Shown here: in pieces, positions 11,237 through 22,860 of the stretch | How the letters are laid out: each line of letters begins with the position of its first letter | How positions within the stretch are numbered: position 1 is the first letter of the stretch | NCBI GenBank assembly: GCA_022393335.1 | Contig: JAJEKB010001426.1 | Location: 1,304,303-1,368,302 of the forward strand | DNA: 64,000 bases | Direction of reading: 5' to 3' | From: Macrotrachela quadricornifera | Taxonomy: Eukaryota; Rotifera; Eurotatoria; Philodinida; Philodinidae | Translations under genes and position numbers: made by a program | Notes under the pieces: model-generated | What the model was told of the DNA's origin: nothing | What the model saw: only the letters and a program-made list of their open reading frames with translations | Databases searched by the model: none

Positions 11237-12997
11237 TTAAATACTTATAATAATTTCATTAACAAAATTTTTATCTCTTGAAATTGAATACATTACTGGT
11301 AAATGATCTTTCAACCATTGAACAAGTTCATCTGATTTTCCTATTTTTCCAAGACAGTATTTATCATTATTATTATTATTTGCTAATGTCAATTGTTGTT
11401 GACAGTTTTCATCTTCAGATTGGACATATAATGATAGAAGATTGATCATATTTTGAACAAGATAAATAATACTTTGACGTTTTTTAATTCGAATAGTAAG
11501 AATTTTACATTGAATACCTAATGGTGAATGACACAATCTAATAGATTCTTCTTCATCAAAATAATAATGATATTCTCGTAAATTAAGTTGACAAACAGAT
11601 GCATTTCTATATTGAAATAATGACATATGCGAAGATAATGATACATCTTGATGAATATTTAAACAATTGAGATTAGGTGCACGATCAAGCAAGGCTTGGG
11701 ATTGAGATTGAAAACCATCAGAATATAATAGTACTGTAAGTGTTTTCAATCGATTAAAATTTGGAATATTAGACCAATACTGATCATTAATAGGAAGTTT
11801 TATAGCAAGATATTCAATGTCAGATACATATATATTCAATGGCATTGGTTGATCAAAAAATGTCTCATAAGTACTAGTTATATCATTAGAAAATTCATAA
11901 TGATCACAGTGTAAATCATTCGATTTGAACGATCGAAAACGTTTATATCTATTGTAATCAAATGTTCTAGATAAAGTGTAAAGATAAATAGTTTTTCTTT
12001 CTACAAAACATCGAATAAACCATTGATGTTCATTGATCCAAAATGATGTTTGAAATGATTTAATTAAATAATCAGTTTGTTCATATATATCTTCTTCAAA
12101 AGTGAATGTCTCTTTCATTTCAAGTCGCAATACTTGAAGATTAAATAGATAATTACGAATGACATATTCCCATTGATAACCATCAATTAATTTTGACATT
12201 AAATTTATTTCTAAACGACGTAAATTAGGCATTGTTTGAAGATATTTCATTAATAATTCATCTGATACATAATATGCATGTAAATTCAAATGAATTAATG
12301 TTAAAATAATAGGTGGAATATAACCATTATAAAAAGAAAAGTCAATATATATAGAAAGACTTTTAAGATGTGGTGTATATTCAAACAATTGATTTATCTC
12401 ATTGAATTTAATTTCATTTATATATATAGATACATTTTCAAGAGATAAAGATATTTTTTTCGGCATAATAAAAAACATTTTCTCTCGAGTACAAAAATGA
12501 AAATTACATTGAATAAGTTTGGGTAAACACCAAATTTTATCGGATATTGATTGTAAATTAATTTGATTGCTTCGAACATAATAGAAATGTAAATTTAAAT
12601 GAGTAAGTTTACATAGATAATGACATTGATCTAAGATTTCCATTAATGTTTTGTAAGAACGTAGACTAGTTATTGAAAGTGATCGTAATTGAATGAATTT
12701 ATTAATTGATGATGTATAAGAATAAAATAAATTTATTTCTTCTGTTATTTCAAAAGAATCAGTTAAACTAAAAGAAATAATTCGATCAGCAATAAATGGT
12801 AAATGTTTTTCACATATCATATGATAATTAGATTTTGATGATATATATCGAAAATGAATAGAATAATTTCGAAATTCATTGTAAAGAAGATAATTAAATC
12901 GATTATTGAGACCATAAAATGCTCGAAGAAGATCAATACCATTAAAATAATCGAATAAATACAATAAAATTTCATTTGGTAATATTTCTAAATTCAT
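11237..12997 (-). CDS. F-box and LRR-like protein
   Basis: Single-exon frame of 586 codons with a true ATG at 12997. Residues about 4-45 are an F-box (LPNEILLYLFDYFNGIDLLR, then a Leu/Asn/Phe helix). The rest is Leu/Ile-rich with irregular repeats such as LRSLSITSL, LTHLNLHFYYV, LIHLNLHAYYV and LRRLEINLM, which look like degenerate LRRs. Such proteins act as substrate receptors of SCF ubiquitin ligases; F-box/LRR genes of this sort are multiplied in bdelloids. The frame has no interruption and codon use is strongly AT-biased like its neighbours. The substrate cannot be predicted. Confidence 0.85.
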   Translation of the reverse strand: MNLEILPNEILLYLFDYFNGIDLLRAFYGLNNRFNYLLYNEFRNYSIHFRYISSKSNYHMICEKHLPFIADRIISFSLTDSFEITEEINLFYSYTSSINKFIQLRSLSITSLRSYKTLMEILDQCHYLCKLTHLNLHFYYVRSNQINLQSISDKIWCLPKLIQCNFHFCTREKMFFIMPKKISLSLENVSIYINEIKFNEINQLFEYTPHLKSLSIYIDFSFYNGYIPPIILTLIHLNLHAYYVSDELLMKYLQTMPNLRRLEINLMSKLIDGYQWEYVIRNYLFNLQVLRLEMKETFTFEEDIYEQTDYLIKSFQTSFWINEHQWFIRCFVERKTIYLYTLSRTFDYNRYKRFRSFKSNDLHCDHYEFSNDITSTYETFFDQPMPLNIYVSDIEYLAIKLPINDQYWSNIPNFNRLKTLTVLLYSDGFQSQSQALLDRAPNLNCLNIHQDVSLSSHMSLFQYRNASVCQLNLREYHYYFDEEESIRLCHSPLGIQCKILTIRIKKRQSIIYLVQNMINLLSLYVQSEDENCQQQLTLANNNNNDKYCLGKIGKSDELVQWLKDHLPVMYSISRDKNFVNEIIISI

Positions 12998-13639
12998 CTC
13001 TTTTTTTTTATTATGTTTACAGATCGGTTTAATGTATGTTAATGCATATAAGACGACGTGTTGTATAAAGTAAAGGTAAAACAGAAACGAAAGTTGATTT
13101 TTTTTTTCTTTTTCTTCTATAAACTAAGAATCGTTCTTTTTCACACCTATTAGAAATAAATAAACGAAAATATTATAATGACATTCAGATATATCGACTC
13201 ACGATGTGCAGTCGTCGGAATCTCATGATTTCCATAAACCTTTTCCCAGTTTGAAATGATGTTTTGCATTATTTTATCTTAAAGGTCTTCTAGGAACTGT
13301 AATGTTTACTAATCGCACTTTTCATTTAGAGAAAAAAAAAACATGTACAAATATTTACTCAAGTAAATAGAATGTAATAATAATACCGTCAAAAAAGACA
13401 TTCAAAATGAAGGTTTGACTCGATTTCATCGTGTTAAAAATTGTAGGGAATAATCAAAAATGCAATGTTTGTTTGTAGTTTATCTAATACATATCTCGGG
13501 GAAAAAAAAACTTGTAGTTTCAAATTGTCCAATCAACTTATATATATATATACATAATAAAATCAGCTTAATTAACTTTGATTGAATGAATTTTTATGAA
13601 ATATAATGATGTATAGTAATTGTGGGAATTAATCTTATA
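12998..13639. other. Intergenic, A/T homopolymer-rich
   Basis: Upstream region of the F-box gene with many A and T runs. No gene or clear element seen. Confidence 0.4.
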
Positions 13640-14150
13640 AAAATTAAATAAATTCATGTTCTTCTTCGAGTTTTCTATCAAAATATTTTTTATAAGTTTT
13701 TTTTTTGATTTTCATTTGAAAAGTGTGGAATCTAATGGACTTGGATCAATAATCTATTGAGGTTAGTAAGAAATTTTTTGCGTTTTTTTTTTAAATTTCT
13801 TTTCATGTGAGGTTTGGCATTGTCATGAAAAAGTAAATTTGATTTTGCTTTCCTCTGAGTTTTGCTGCAACCCAATCGAGATCAGCAGTAACAATGCTAG
13901 CAGTTGGAAGAACCTCCTAATGAACTACGCCTTCCTACATCTACTACTTGATGGACACAACTCTGTTTGTGTAAAATTCCTTTTTTGGGACTGCTATACC
14001 GCTTTGTGTAATTGATCTCCTGTAATCTATTTATAATTCTAGGTATGAAAACTTCCTGATATTTCGCAATTGTTTTAGACAATTTAAAGAAAAACAAAAA
14101 AAATTTCTTACCAATCCAATATTTATTATCCAATAAAATATTTAGTATTT
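13640..14150 (-). pseudogene. mariner-type transposase relic
   Basis: Read on the minus strand, fragments in shifting frames follow the order of a mariner transposase: SPKKGILHKQS near 14000, EGVVH with a stop then EVLPTASIVTADLDWVAAKL (about 13930-13860), KGKQ-like GKQNQIYF, the catalytic-region motif LLFHDNAKPHMKR (about 13840-13800), and a degraded YSPDL region near 13755. HDNARPH is the hallmark around the second catalytic Asp of mariner elements. Several frameshifts and stops make it inactive. No terminal inverted repeats were found. Confidence 0.7.
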
Positions 14151-14582
14151 TAGAATAATTTATGTTAATTCGAAGATTGCGAATAGGATGTATAAATTAG
14201 TGAATAAAATTCAGTTGGTTTTTTCCAAGTTATGCTTATTGTCATGTGTTGAAAGAAAGTAAATATTTCACCTAATAGAGATATGAGTCACAAACAACAT
14301 GTGCGTCATGCTGTCGTTATAATATGTGTACGATTTATTTTTTATTTTTCTGTACACTCGATTTTTTATATCTGATGATTAACTTTATGTTGATATCAAT
14401 TGCTGAGTATATTAAGTCTCTATCAAAACACATCATTACTCCAGTTTTATCGTCAACATTTTGAATACTATCAAAAAAGTTATTCTAAAAGATACATCTA
14501 AATAATTTATTTTAAAACTAAGATTAAAAAACAAACAGGAAGTATTATAATTAAAAATTGTATGCAGTTTTTTTTTTTATTT

Positions 14583-17033
14583 CTATAAATCATCGATTAC
14601 TTTCAAACGTTCATTCAATAATTGTTCTTCATTTAAATTTTGATCATTTATTTGTATTTCTTGTTTTAAATTTTGTCGATTAGGACGAATACGAATACTA
14701 AAATATATTCAAAAAAAAAAAATTTCGAATATTTATTAAATAATAAATACTTACCAACTTAAACCCATTTGTTCCGTATCTTCAATTGTCTGTGGTAATG
14801 CTTTATTCAATGTTTCTGGTAACATTAAAACAAGAAATGCTGCAATAAGTGATAAAATACCAAATAAAACAGTTGGAAGATTAATCCATAATCTAGTCTA
14901 AAATAATAAAAATTCATACAAAATTTTCAATTATTTATATATAATAATACATACTAACATATCATTGCTTGTTGTTCCAACAATAGCTCCAATTCCTATT
15001 TATACAACAAAAAAAAACGAAAACTAGAAAATATAAAATATAAAAAAATATTTACGTGCAACCATTGAACAAATACCCATTCCAGTATTTCGTATACCTG
15101 TTGGAAATAATTCATTTGCATAAATATAAATAATAGCATAACTACCAGCAGCAAAAAATTTTAATAATACATTCATTATAAATATAAGTATTTTTTGTTC
15201 TATATTAAATCAAAAAATAAATTATTATTTTAATTATAATAATACTAAAAAAATGAAAACTACTTGAACTATTTTTTAACATTAATTGTTGAACCGGAAT
15301 TGTTAATAATGCAATGATAGCAAAACAAAAAACGGCAACAAAATATGGTCGTTTTCGTCCAATACGATTAAGTGTAAGATGTAATACAACATACGATAAG
15401 ATTTCAACACATGCTGAGATTGCAAATGATACTAAATATTTAATATAAAATAAATATATAATTATCTTTTAATATTTACAATAAGGATCAAAACCCCATG
15501 ATCCAGTACTTTGTGAAATACCATAGAAAACTAAATTTTGAACAAACCTTAATTAAATAAAATAATATAAATATTCTAAAAAAAAAACATTATTTACCAT
15601 TGAAAAAATAAATTAATAGATATAATGCACATTATTCTAGATTGAAATAATGCCATAATACCAATTTGATGTGAGCTATCAGTTGCATGCTATTAAATAT
15701 AAACAATTATTATCATAAAAAAATTTTTATTATTTACTTTTTCTTGTTCATCTTTTAATTGTTGAAATGCTTCTTCATTGAATGTTCGTTTATTAATTTT
15801 AGCAATTTTTCGAAGTAATTCTTCAGCTTGTTTATAATGTCTTTTACTAATCATCCATCGAGCTGATTCAGGTAAGACACTATTTATATATAAATATATG
15901 TAATTAAAAAAAAAAACCTTTTTTTTTTTAAATTTACAAATAAGAAAATGTAAATGGAATTGTAAATATTGATAATGTTAATGTTAAACGTCTCCATTCT
16001 CGAATAAAATATGCAAAAGTAAGTAAAAATAATTGACCAAATGCAAAAAAATATTGAACTATAATTGCTGTTAAAAATTTATTTTTTGGACCAACTAATT
16101 CAGTTGCTAAATTAAAAAGTAAAAAAAAATTTATATTTTTCCCAATATTTTTTATCATATAATTACCTAATACAAATCCAGTTACAGCAATACCTCGCGT
16201 TGAACAAGCTAAAATAAAACGACTTATTGTATAAACTATATAACTTGGCCAAAATCCAAATAAATCTTTTTGTGGAAAAAAAGCACAAATAAATCCTGTA
16301 CAAGCCATTAATATTATACATATACTCATTATTGGACGTCGACCATACCTTTAGAAAAAAAGATAATTATCTTTTTGTAATTTAACAATTAAATTCTTCC
16401 ATGTTTTTTGTTTTAAATAAAACATACTTATCAGCCATAATTCCAAATAAAATCGATCCAACCATATAACCAACAAAAAATAGATTTTGTACTGCTGAAC
16501 GATATACAGTTCGATCACAAACCATTAACCACTAAATATAATCTATTTAAATTTTAATAGTTCTATAATAAAAAAATAAATAAATAAAAGGAAATACAAA
16601 CTTCTTCAACAAGTGTATATTGATAATATTTTCTATCAAAAATATATTCTTTACATGGATGAATTTGTATAGCACCTGTTTGTGATATAGTTTGCATATA
16701 ACATCTTTGACATTCTTTAACAGATATTTTCATATTTAATTTACAATAATCTTCATCAGGTTGACTATGATTATTTAATTTTGGATAATAATTATTAAAA
16801 TTCGTATCAGTTTCATATAATTTACATCGAAATGATGGTGTAGCAGCAGCAAATGACCATGTATAAACCATAGCTAAATTAAAAAAATTGAATTTATTCA
16901 AGAATAAGAAAAATAAACATTATTTAATATACTTACTAGCTGGTAACATGTATGTTAAACATATACAAAAATATCGTAATTTTTGATAACGACCAAAATC
17001 ATTAATTGTATGCAAAAAATCATCAAATTTCAT
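14583..17033 (-). CDS. SLC22-type organic ion transporter (MFS), 13 exons
   Basis: Thirteen exons splice in frame to 578 codons plus stop: 17033-16937, 16873-16602, 16531-16428, 16348-16167, 16106-15938, 15879-15738, 15689-15598, 15547-15480, 15431-15264, 15199-15056, 14995-14955, 14897-14755, 14697-14583. All are GT-AG and the phases agree. SLC22 proteins are 12-TM plasma-membrane carriers for organic cations, anions or carnitine. Features seen: TM1 then a long Cys-containing extracellular loop (about residues 40-125), the MFS loop ADKYGRRP (about 157), LPESARW (about 276) before a large cytoplasmic loop, ELFPTGIRNTGMG (about 465), and LPETLNKALPQTIED (about 520). Length is normal for the family. 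Substrate class cannot be told. A relic of a second copy lies at 19019-19072. Confidence 0.88.
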
Positions 17034-18001
17034 ATTTTAAATATTTATATTAAAAAATACTGATTATCTACAAAAAGATACAATTATATTTCATTGATTA
17101 TGTTTATCTTCATATACAAAAATAGTTCTTATTTGCTTATATAAACGTTAAAGAATAGTATCGAGACCTCAATACATTATTATATGGAAGAAAGGAATTG
17201 TTCTTATGTACAAATATGTTTTATACAAGGTCATGAAGTATATTAGACGAATAAATTTTGTCAATGATCATTTTGACGTTATCTACCCTAAATCAGACAT
17301 AACAAATTATAAGATAATCTCAAGGAGAGGAAAAAATGTTCATTGAAACATTTGATTGAAAGATAAAAATTAAAAATAAATTTTCGAACTTATCGAATCA
17401 TATTTCTTGTCTGTGAATACTAATCAACTTGCTTCTAGTGAAATAAAAAAGAACTTGCGAAGGACCATAATAAATGTTGTGCATCGAATCACATAAAAAA
17501 CAGAATTCTATATGCCTTTGAAAGTTTATCCTATGTCAATAAGTACGATTATATTAAAACATAACTTTACAGATGCTTGACTGTATGAGATGATGATATA
17601 CAATATCGTTTATAAAAACTGTTAATATTGAATCGAGCTTATTTTTTTTGATTAATAAATACTCCTTGGATTTGAAATGTTCTATTAGTCGAATATATTT
17701 CGCATAATAAATCAAAAGAAAATGATATACTGTATAGAATATCTATTATTTATTTTTAATTCATCATAAGAAGAATTACTATGGAAAAATTTTTTTTTTC
17801 TATATTAACCTACTTTTATTTAGAAAATAAAGGCTTTTTTATAATTAAAACTAATGAATAGATTGAAAGTAGACATCTTGCAGAGTTATATATTCTAATG
17901 AGATAATCAAAATTTAAATAAGACTCCTGCTATGTTATGAAAATTTTGTTATATCTAATGAACATTTTGAATAATTTATGTCATAGGAGAATTTAGTTAC
18001 A
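17034..18001. other. Intergenic between divergent transporter and 7TM genes
   Basis: About 970 bp between two divergently oriented starts, so it should hold both promoters. It is AT-rich with no recognisable conserved element. Confidence 0.4.
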
Positions 18002-18955
18002 ATGAATATTAATAATATAAAAATATTTCAAGATGATAAATTTGTACTACATCGAACTAAATTTTTTATTTTTATTATATTACAAATTCCAGCAATTATT
18101 CTTTCTCTATTAATATTTATATTTTTTATTACACATCGTACTCTAATAAATATTCCACAAAATCAAAGTCTAGTGATTTTACTTATTATTAATTTTATTT
18201 ACTTATCAGCCGATCTACCAATGGTTATTCATTATTATTACCTTGGTTATATCATTCCATCAACAGCTGCTTATTGTACTTGGTGGACATTCTTTGAATA
18301 TACTCTTAATTTAATAAGTGAACTACTTATGGCTACAATATCTATTCAACGACATATACTTATATTTCAAGGACATTTATTACAAATTCGTTATAAACGT
18401 TTTATATTTCATTATCTTCCTCTGTCATTTTGTATCCTTTATCCAATAATAACTTATATAATTATTGTAATATTATATTCATGTGATGGTACACAATGGG
18501 ATTTTACCTTGAATGTATGTGGTAATGCTAATTGTTACCTTGTTTATAGTAAAGCATTGGGATTATTTGATTTGATGGTAAATAATAGTCTACCAATTGC
18601 AATTATTATAATAGCTAATTTAACACTCATTATACGTGTTATTCAACAAAAGTATTATCGTCAAGGAATTATACCCTGGCGAAAACAAAGACGTATGACC
18701 TTGCAATTAATTGGTATATCAAGTCTTTATTTATTTGCATGGTTACCTACTCTTATTATTATGATTACTCAACAGTTAACTTCTGTAAACAATATAGTTC
18801 AAATTCAGTTAGATTATCTATTAGATCTTATTTATTTAATATATCTCTTACTACCTTGGATATATCTTGGATTAATACCAAAATTTACAAAATGGATTTC
18901 AATGTATTTATGTAAGAAAAATGTACCACCAAATAATACTGTTGTACCTAAATAA
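18002..18955 (+). CDS. Rhodopsin-like 7TM receptor, intronless
   Basis: ATG at 18002 opens 317 codons in one exon. Seven hydrophobic segments are visible: about residues 22-44, 57-80, 95-115, 137-160, 190-212, 232-258 and 268-292. TM3 ends SIQRHILIF, a variant of the DRY region, and the intracellular third loop is short and basic (PWRKQRRM). Cys residues between TM2-3 and in the second extracellular loop could form the usual disulfide. The tail is short. Such divergent peptide-receptor-like 7TM genes are very numerous in bdelloids. Ligand unknown; G-protein coupling is inferred from fold only. Confidence 0.8.
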   Translation: MNINNIKIFQDDKFVLHRTKFFIFIILQIPAIILSLLIFIFFITHRTLINIPQNQSLVILLIINFIYLSADLPMVIHYYYLGYIIPSTAAYCTWWTFFEYTLNLISELLMATISIQRHILIFQGHLLQIRYKRFIFHYLPLSFCILYPIITYIIIVILYSCDGTQWDFTLNVCGNANCYLVYSKALGLFDLMVNNSLPIAIIIIANLTLIIRVIQQKYYRQGIIPWRKQRRMTLQLIGISSLYLFAWLPTLIIMITQQLTSVNNIVQIQLDYLLDLIYLIYLLLPWIYLGLIPKFTKWISMYLCKKNVPPNNTVVPK

Positions 18956-19018
18956 TTTATTTCTTTATTTCACTTTTCTCTCTTCATATTGTAACTTGGT
19001 CCCTTTTTTTTCTAATTA
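18956..19018. other. 3' flank of the 7TM gene
   Basis: Short AT-rich flank with no feature seen. Confidence 0.3.
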
Positions 19019-19072
19019 AACAAAAAAAAACATACTTATCAGCCATAATTCCAAAAAAAATTGATGAAACTA
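19019..19072 (-). pseudogene. Relic of a second SLC22 transporter exon
   Basis: Bases 19027-19060 nearly match 16421-16457, the end of the third transporter exon with its splice donor. On the minus strand it reads SSIFFGIMADK followed by GTATGT, against GSILFGIMADK in the intact gene. No other exon of this copy was found nearby. It suggests the transporter was once duplicated across what is now the 7TM gene. Confidence 0.65.
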
Positions 19073-21300
19073 ACCTATATATACCCAATGTTATCATCCT
19101 TAGTAACCTTCACATATACTGATTTTTCTTACTGGTTATTTACAGTATCGAGAACGCAATATAAAGGAAAGAAAAATAATATTCTGATAAGATATTAGCT
19201 GATAGAAAAAAAAAACGAGAAGACAGAAAAATATGCTTATGTATATACATATATACTTTAGACGTTCTATGATATATGTTATAGGAATAATTATTTTAAT
19301 ATTAGCTGCTTGTCTAACAACATACAAATAAGAGAATCGAAGAATATTTTAATTTATGTATAAAAATGAACTAAGAGAAAATTGTTTCTTCAAGATAATT
19401 AATATATAAAAAAATATATTACTAATTTAGTGATCGCCGACCAGTATTATATTCGAGGTGTCCTTCAAAAAATTTAACTACAGAATTAGTTCTAATCCGA
19501 AATATAAACTATAGAAATTACTTTTATTGAATTTAGTGTAGACCGTCGATAGTTTGTAAAGAAGAAATGTAAACATAAATATTTGGTTCTCTATGAAAAT
19601 TTGGAAATATATCCAACTCATGTATTCAACTATGATTGAATATCAATAAAATTTTATAGTTAGTGAATTCAAAGGAAAAAAACATTGTCCCATTGTGGTG
19701 TACAATTTCGTGTATCGTACTCATATATTTAATTTACAAAGTAATAATAATAGAGTTGCTAAGGCGTCAGTAGTCTTATTCGAATAACCAATACTCAATG
19801 GAAACAGAATAGCTTATCTGAAATACTCAATAATGCTCAATAAGTATTAGTATTGAATGAATCCATTACATTCGAAATTGATAAAAAGAAGAGGACTGTT
19901 CAGCTGACAAATTGATCCCCCCTCAAAATCCTCCTTTTTGTGTACTCAAAAAGTGAGCACGCTACTAAAATCGGTCAGTGTGTCCGTCCGTCCGTCTGTT
20001 TATTCGATAACTCTTCACAATTACATTCGATTGAGCTGAAATTTTGTGCACAGAATTGTCTCATCAATATCTCGGTCGAGTTCGAAGATGAGAAAGATCC
20101 GTCAAGAAATAGTTGAGTTATCGAGAAAACTGTCATTATTCACCAGACCATCCCTGAGGGGAGGTACAGGGATTTTTTCAAAAAAAATTTTTTTCTCAGA
20201 ACTATTTAAAATATATATGAATCGATTCAGTTTTTAATGCTGATCCCGAATATGATATTAATTTTGAATCAAATCGTAGTTTTTTAAGTGAAAGTTGGCT
20301 AAACAAGGTCTCAAAATGCACAAAATCTGTATCTTGAGGCCAGTGTATGTAAATATGTCTTAGGTGACTAGCGGTTTTGGAGTGTTCTAGATGCATGGCT
20401 TTGTCGCTACTAAAAAGAATTATCAAATGGAAAAAATCCGAACTCGATAGCTATTAATATTGGTGGTTTATTATGAAAATACTGATGTCTCTGTGTATCA
20501 CATATTTTTAATAGATCCATGATGTTACCTATCACCATAATATCGCTAGATAAAAGCCCAAATCCATTCTGGAATAACTCCTCCTACTCAATTTTCTAAG
20601 CTGATCACGAATCTGAACTCGTTTTCTGTGATTTCTAAAGATATAATATCACTTTGAGAGTTGAGTCAACGATCATTTTATAGAATCGCCTATAGCGTCG
20701 TCCAAGCTAACTTGGCTCCCCAGTTTTTTTTATTCTTACAATTTAGTGGCAAAAGATGTGTCTTGATGAGATCTATGTCTTGTAGAAAAATAAGCCTAAG
20801 ATCTCGTGTAGCACATGAGAAAAATCCAAAATACCACCTCCCGCAGTGTAACCTTCGGATTTACGCAGTTTTTGACTTCTAGCACTTCTTTTATTTGATA
20901 ACTTCCTCATTTGAGTAGAATGAATTTGTAGACTAAACTGTTTTCCGTCCAATCGATATGTCCCAGAGCTCAAATGGCCAAGCCGTTCACGAGATACGGT
21001 CATAATGCTGATCATAGACTCAAGATAGCCAGTCTTTAGACGGTTCGATCAAAATCAATTTGTTGTCAATTCTATTTACTTTTTGAAGTACACATAACTT
21101 TCGGATAAAATTCGAAGTTTCCGCATTTATTTTCTTAAAAAATAAAATCAATGCTATGATGTACTAAATGATGGATTATGAATTAATTATTAAATTAATT
21201 ATCAATTAATTTATTAACTATTATTGAAATTATTAATTTATCAATTATTTAAATTTTTTTATTAATCTTTTATTTATTTATAAAATGCTGAGAATACATT
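19073..21300. other. Intergenic, probable old non-coding repeat
   Basis: No gene recognised. A short CCGT microsatellite (GTCCGTCCGTCCGTCTG) lies at 19982-19998. The stretch from about 19890 to 21060 has higher GC and a patchy, repeat-like texture. Short open frames on both strands show no domain. Confidence 0.35.
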
Positions 21301-21674
21301 CTATTCCGTGATGTTGAACATTAGCAGAATCAGTTCCGCCTAGGATCTAGTTACATCCGGTTCCGGAAACAGATATTAACATAATACGATTTAGTTCCGC
21401 CATCAGACGGAATTCCCAGAAATTCCGTCAGATTCCGGAATCATATATGCATCAGCCTTTATCGTATGCTTCTAAGTTATCATAGTGAACTGATCCGGAA
21501 TTGAATTTCTGGATCCGGAATCAGACAGATTTACACGGAATTCCTAGGAATTCCGGAATTAATGGAACTAGTACCGATTCCGGAATCGCTTCTCAAACTT
21601 CATGTAATTCCGGAATCGGTGGAATTAGTTCCCTAGGTGGAACTGATGCCCTAATGTTCAACATCACGGAATAG
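21301..21674. mobile_element. Fold-back element built on TTCCGGAA words
   Basis: Perfect 24-bp terminal inverted repeats at 21301-21324 (starting CTATTCCGTGATGTTGAACA) and 21651-21674. The interior is crowded with short palindromes of the type GATTCCGGAATC and AATTCCGGAATT. There is no coding capacity. A 12-bp direct repeat, AAAATGCTGAGA, lies 7 bp outside the left end and 12 bp outside the right end, so the real ends or target duplication may extend slightly further. Confidence 0.7.
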
Positions 21675-21724
21675 GATGACTGCTCAAAATGCTGAGATTG
21701 ACTGGCCATCTTCTGTTACAAATG

Positions 21725-21827
21725 CGAGCTTTTTATCGCAGTTGTGGCGAAACTGCGGCGCAGTTTTTCGCAATTACGGATCACAGTGCGATCGCAGTTA
21801 CGCCGCAGTTTGACTGCAGTTGAACAC
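21725..21827. repeat. GC-rich self-complementary low-complexity block
   Basis: About 100 bp dominated by the words CGCAGTT, AACTGCG and GCGCAGT in both orientations, for example GAAACTGCGGCGCAGTTTTT and GTTACGCCGCAGTTTGACTG. It lies directly upstream of the kinase pseudogene start and is much richer in GC than its surroundings. Confidence 0.55.
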
Positions 21828-22860
21828 ATGGGTAATCCTAATGATTATTTACATGATGATATATTTCATATTACAATGAAATCAGGATATGGTGCAACTT
21901 CAATCGTTTATTTATTACAAATTATTAAAAATAATAAAGGGTTCAGTATTAAAAATTTCTAAACATGATGATTATTCTGTTTATTTTCAAAATGAAGTTC
22001 AAATATTAAAAAAAATTAAAAAAATTCGATATTTTAAATAAATTTTATTTATTTTTTGAAAATATTATTGATTCATCATCTTCAGGTAAGATTTGTTTAT
22101 TAAAACAATTTTTTTTCAATGTTTTCAATAATTGGAATTACTTATTAAAAAATGAGATTGATAAAATTTTATTTGATTTTTAAAGAATATTAAAAAAAAA
22201 TATAAGGGAATGGAAGATTTAATCAAAAACTGATTTTATAGAAATTATTTTTTTTTTATTTAGATAAGTTTATTATGTTTGAACAGTGTTTATATAAATT
22301 GACAAAATTAACATTACGTCAATTAAAACAACTTATTGATGTTATTGAATATTTATATAAATGTAATATAATACATCGTGATATACGCCCAACAAACATA
22401 ATGGTGGATGCTTATGGAAAGTATATAAAATTAATTGATTTTGGTTTTGCAAAAGAATTTGAAACAAATGAAATAGAAAAAAACTTACTTATTGAAGGAA
22501 CACTTTCATATGGTCATTTGAAATTTCTGTATTCTTTTTTTTGAAGAAGAACAAGATGATTCATTAACTGTTACACATTATAAATATGAACGAACATTTG
22601 ATCTTTATTGTGCAATAAATGTCATTATTTGTATGTCGCATGGAGAATTTGATAAAAAATTGCGTTCAGCTAAACGTGAATCAACTGATCAACATGGAGT
22701 ATCAAAGGTATATTATCTGTGGTTGAAATTAAAAGAAAAAAATGAAAATTATTCAGAATTATTAAAATTAATTGACAATTCAAATAGATCACCATATTTT
22801 AATATTATTAAAGATAATTTAGAAAAACTTGAAAAACTTAAATATAAAAATTATCTTTAA
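21828..22860 (+). pseudogene. Protein kinase-like pseudogene
   Basis: Starting at ATG 21828, fragments in several frames follow kinase order. A glycine loop GYGATSIVY is followed, after a shift near 21940, by VLKISKHDDYSVYFQNEVQI. A probable intron (22085-22264, GTAAGA...TTTAG) precedes the catalytic loop IIHRDIRPTNIM and the metal-binding DFG in LIDFGFA. After EGTLSYGHLKF a run of eight T (22535-22542) shifts the frame into EEEQDD..., which runs to TAA at 22858-22860. The catalytic-loop Lys is Arg (HRDIRPTN). At least two frameshifts and a stop make it a pseudogene. The subfamily is not recognised. Confidence 0.7.
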
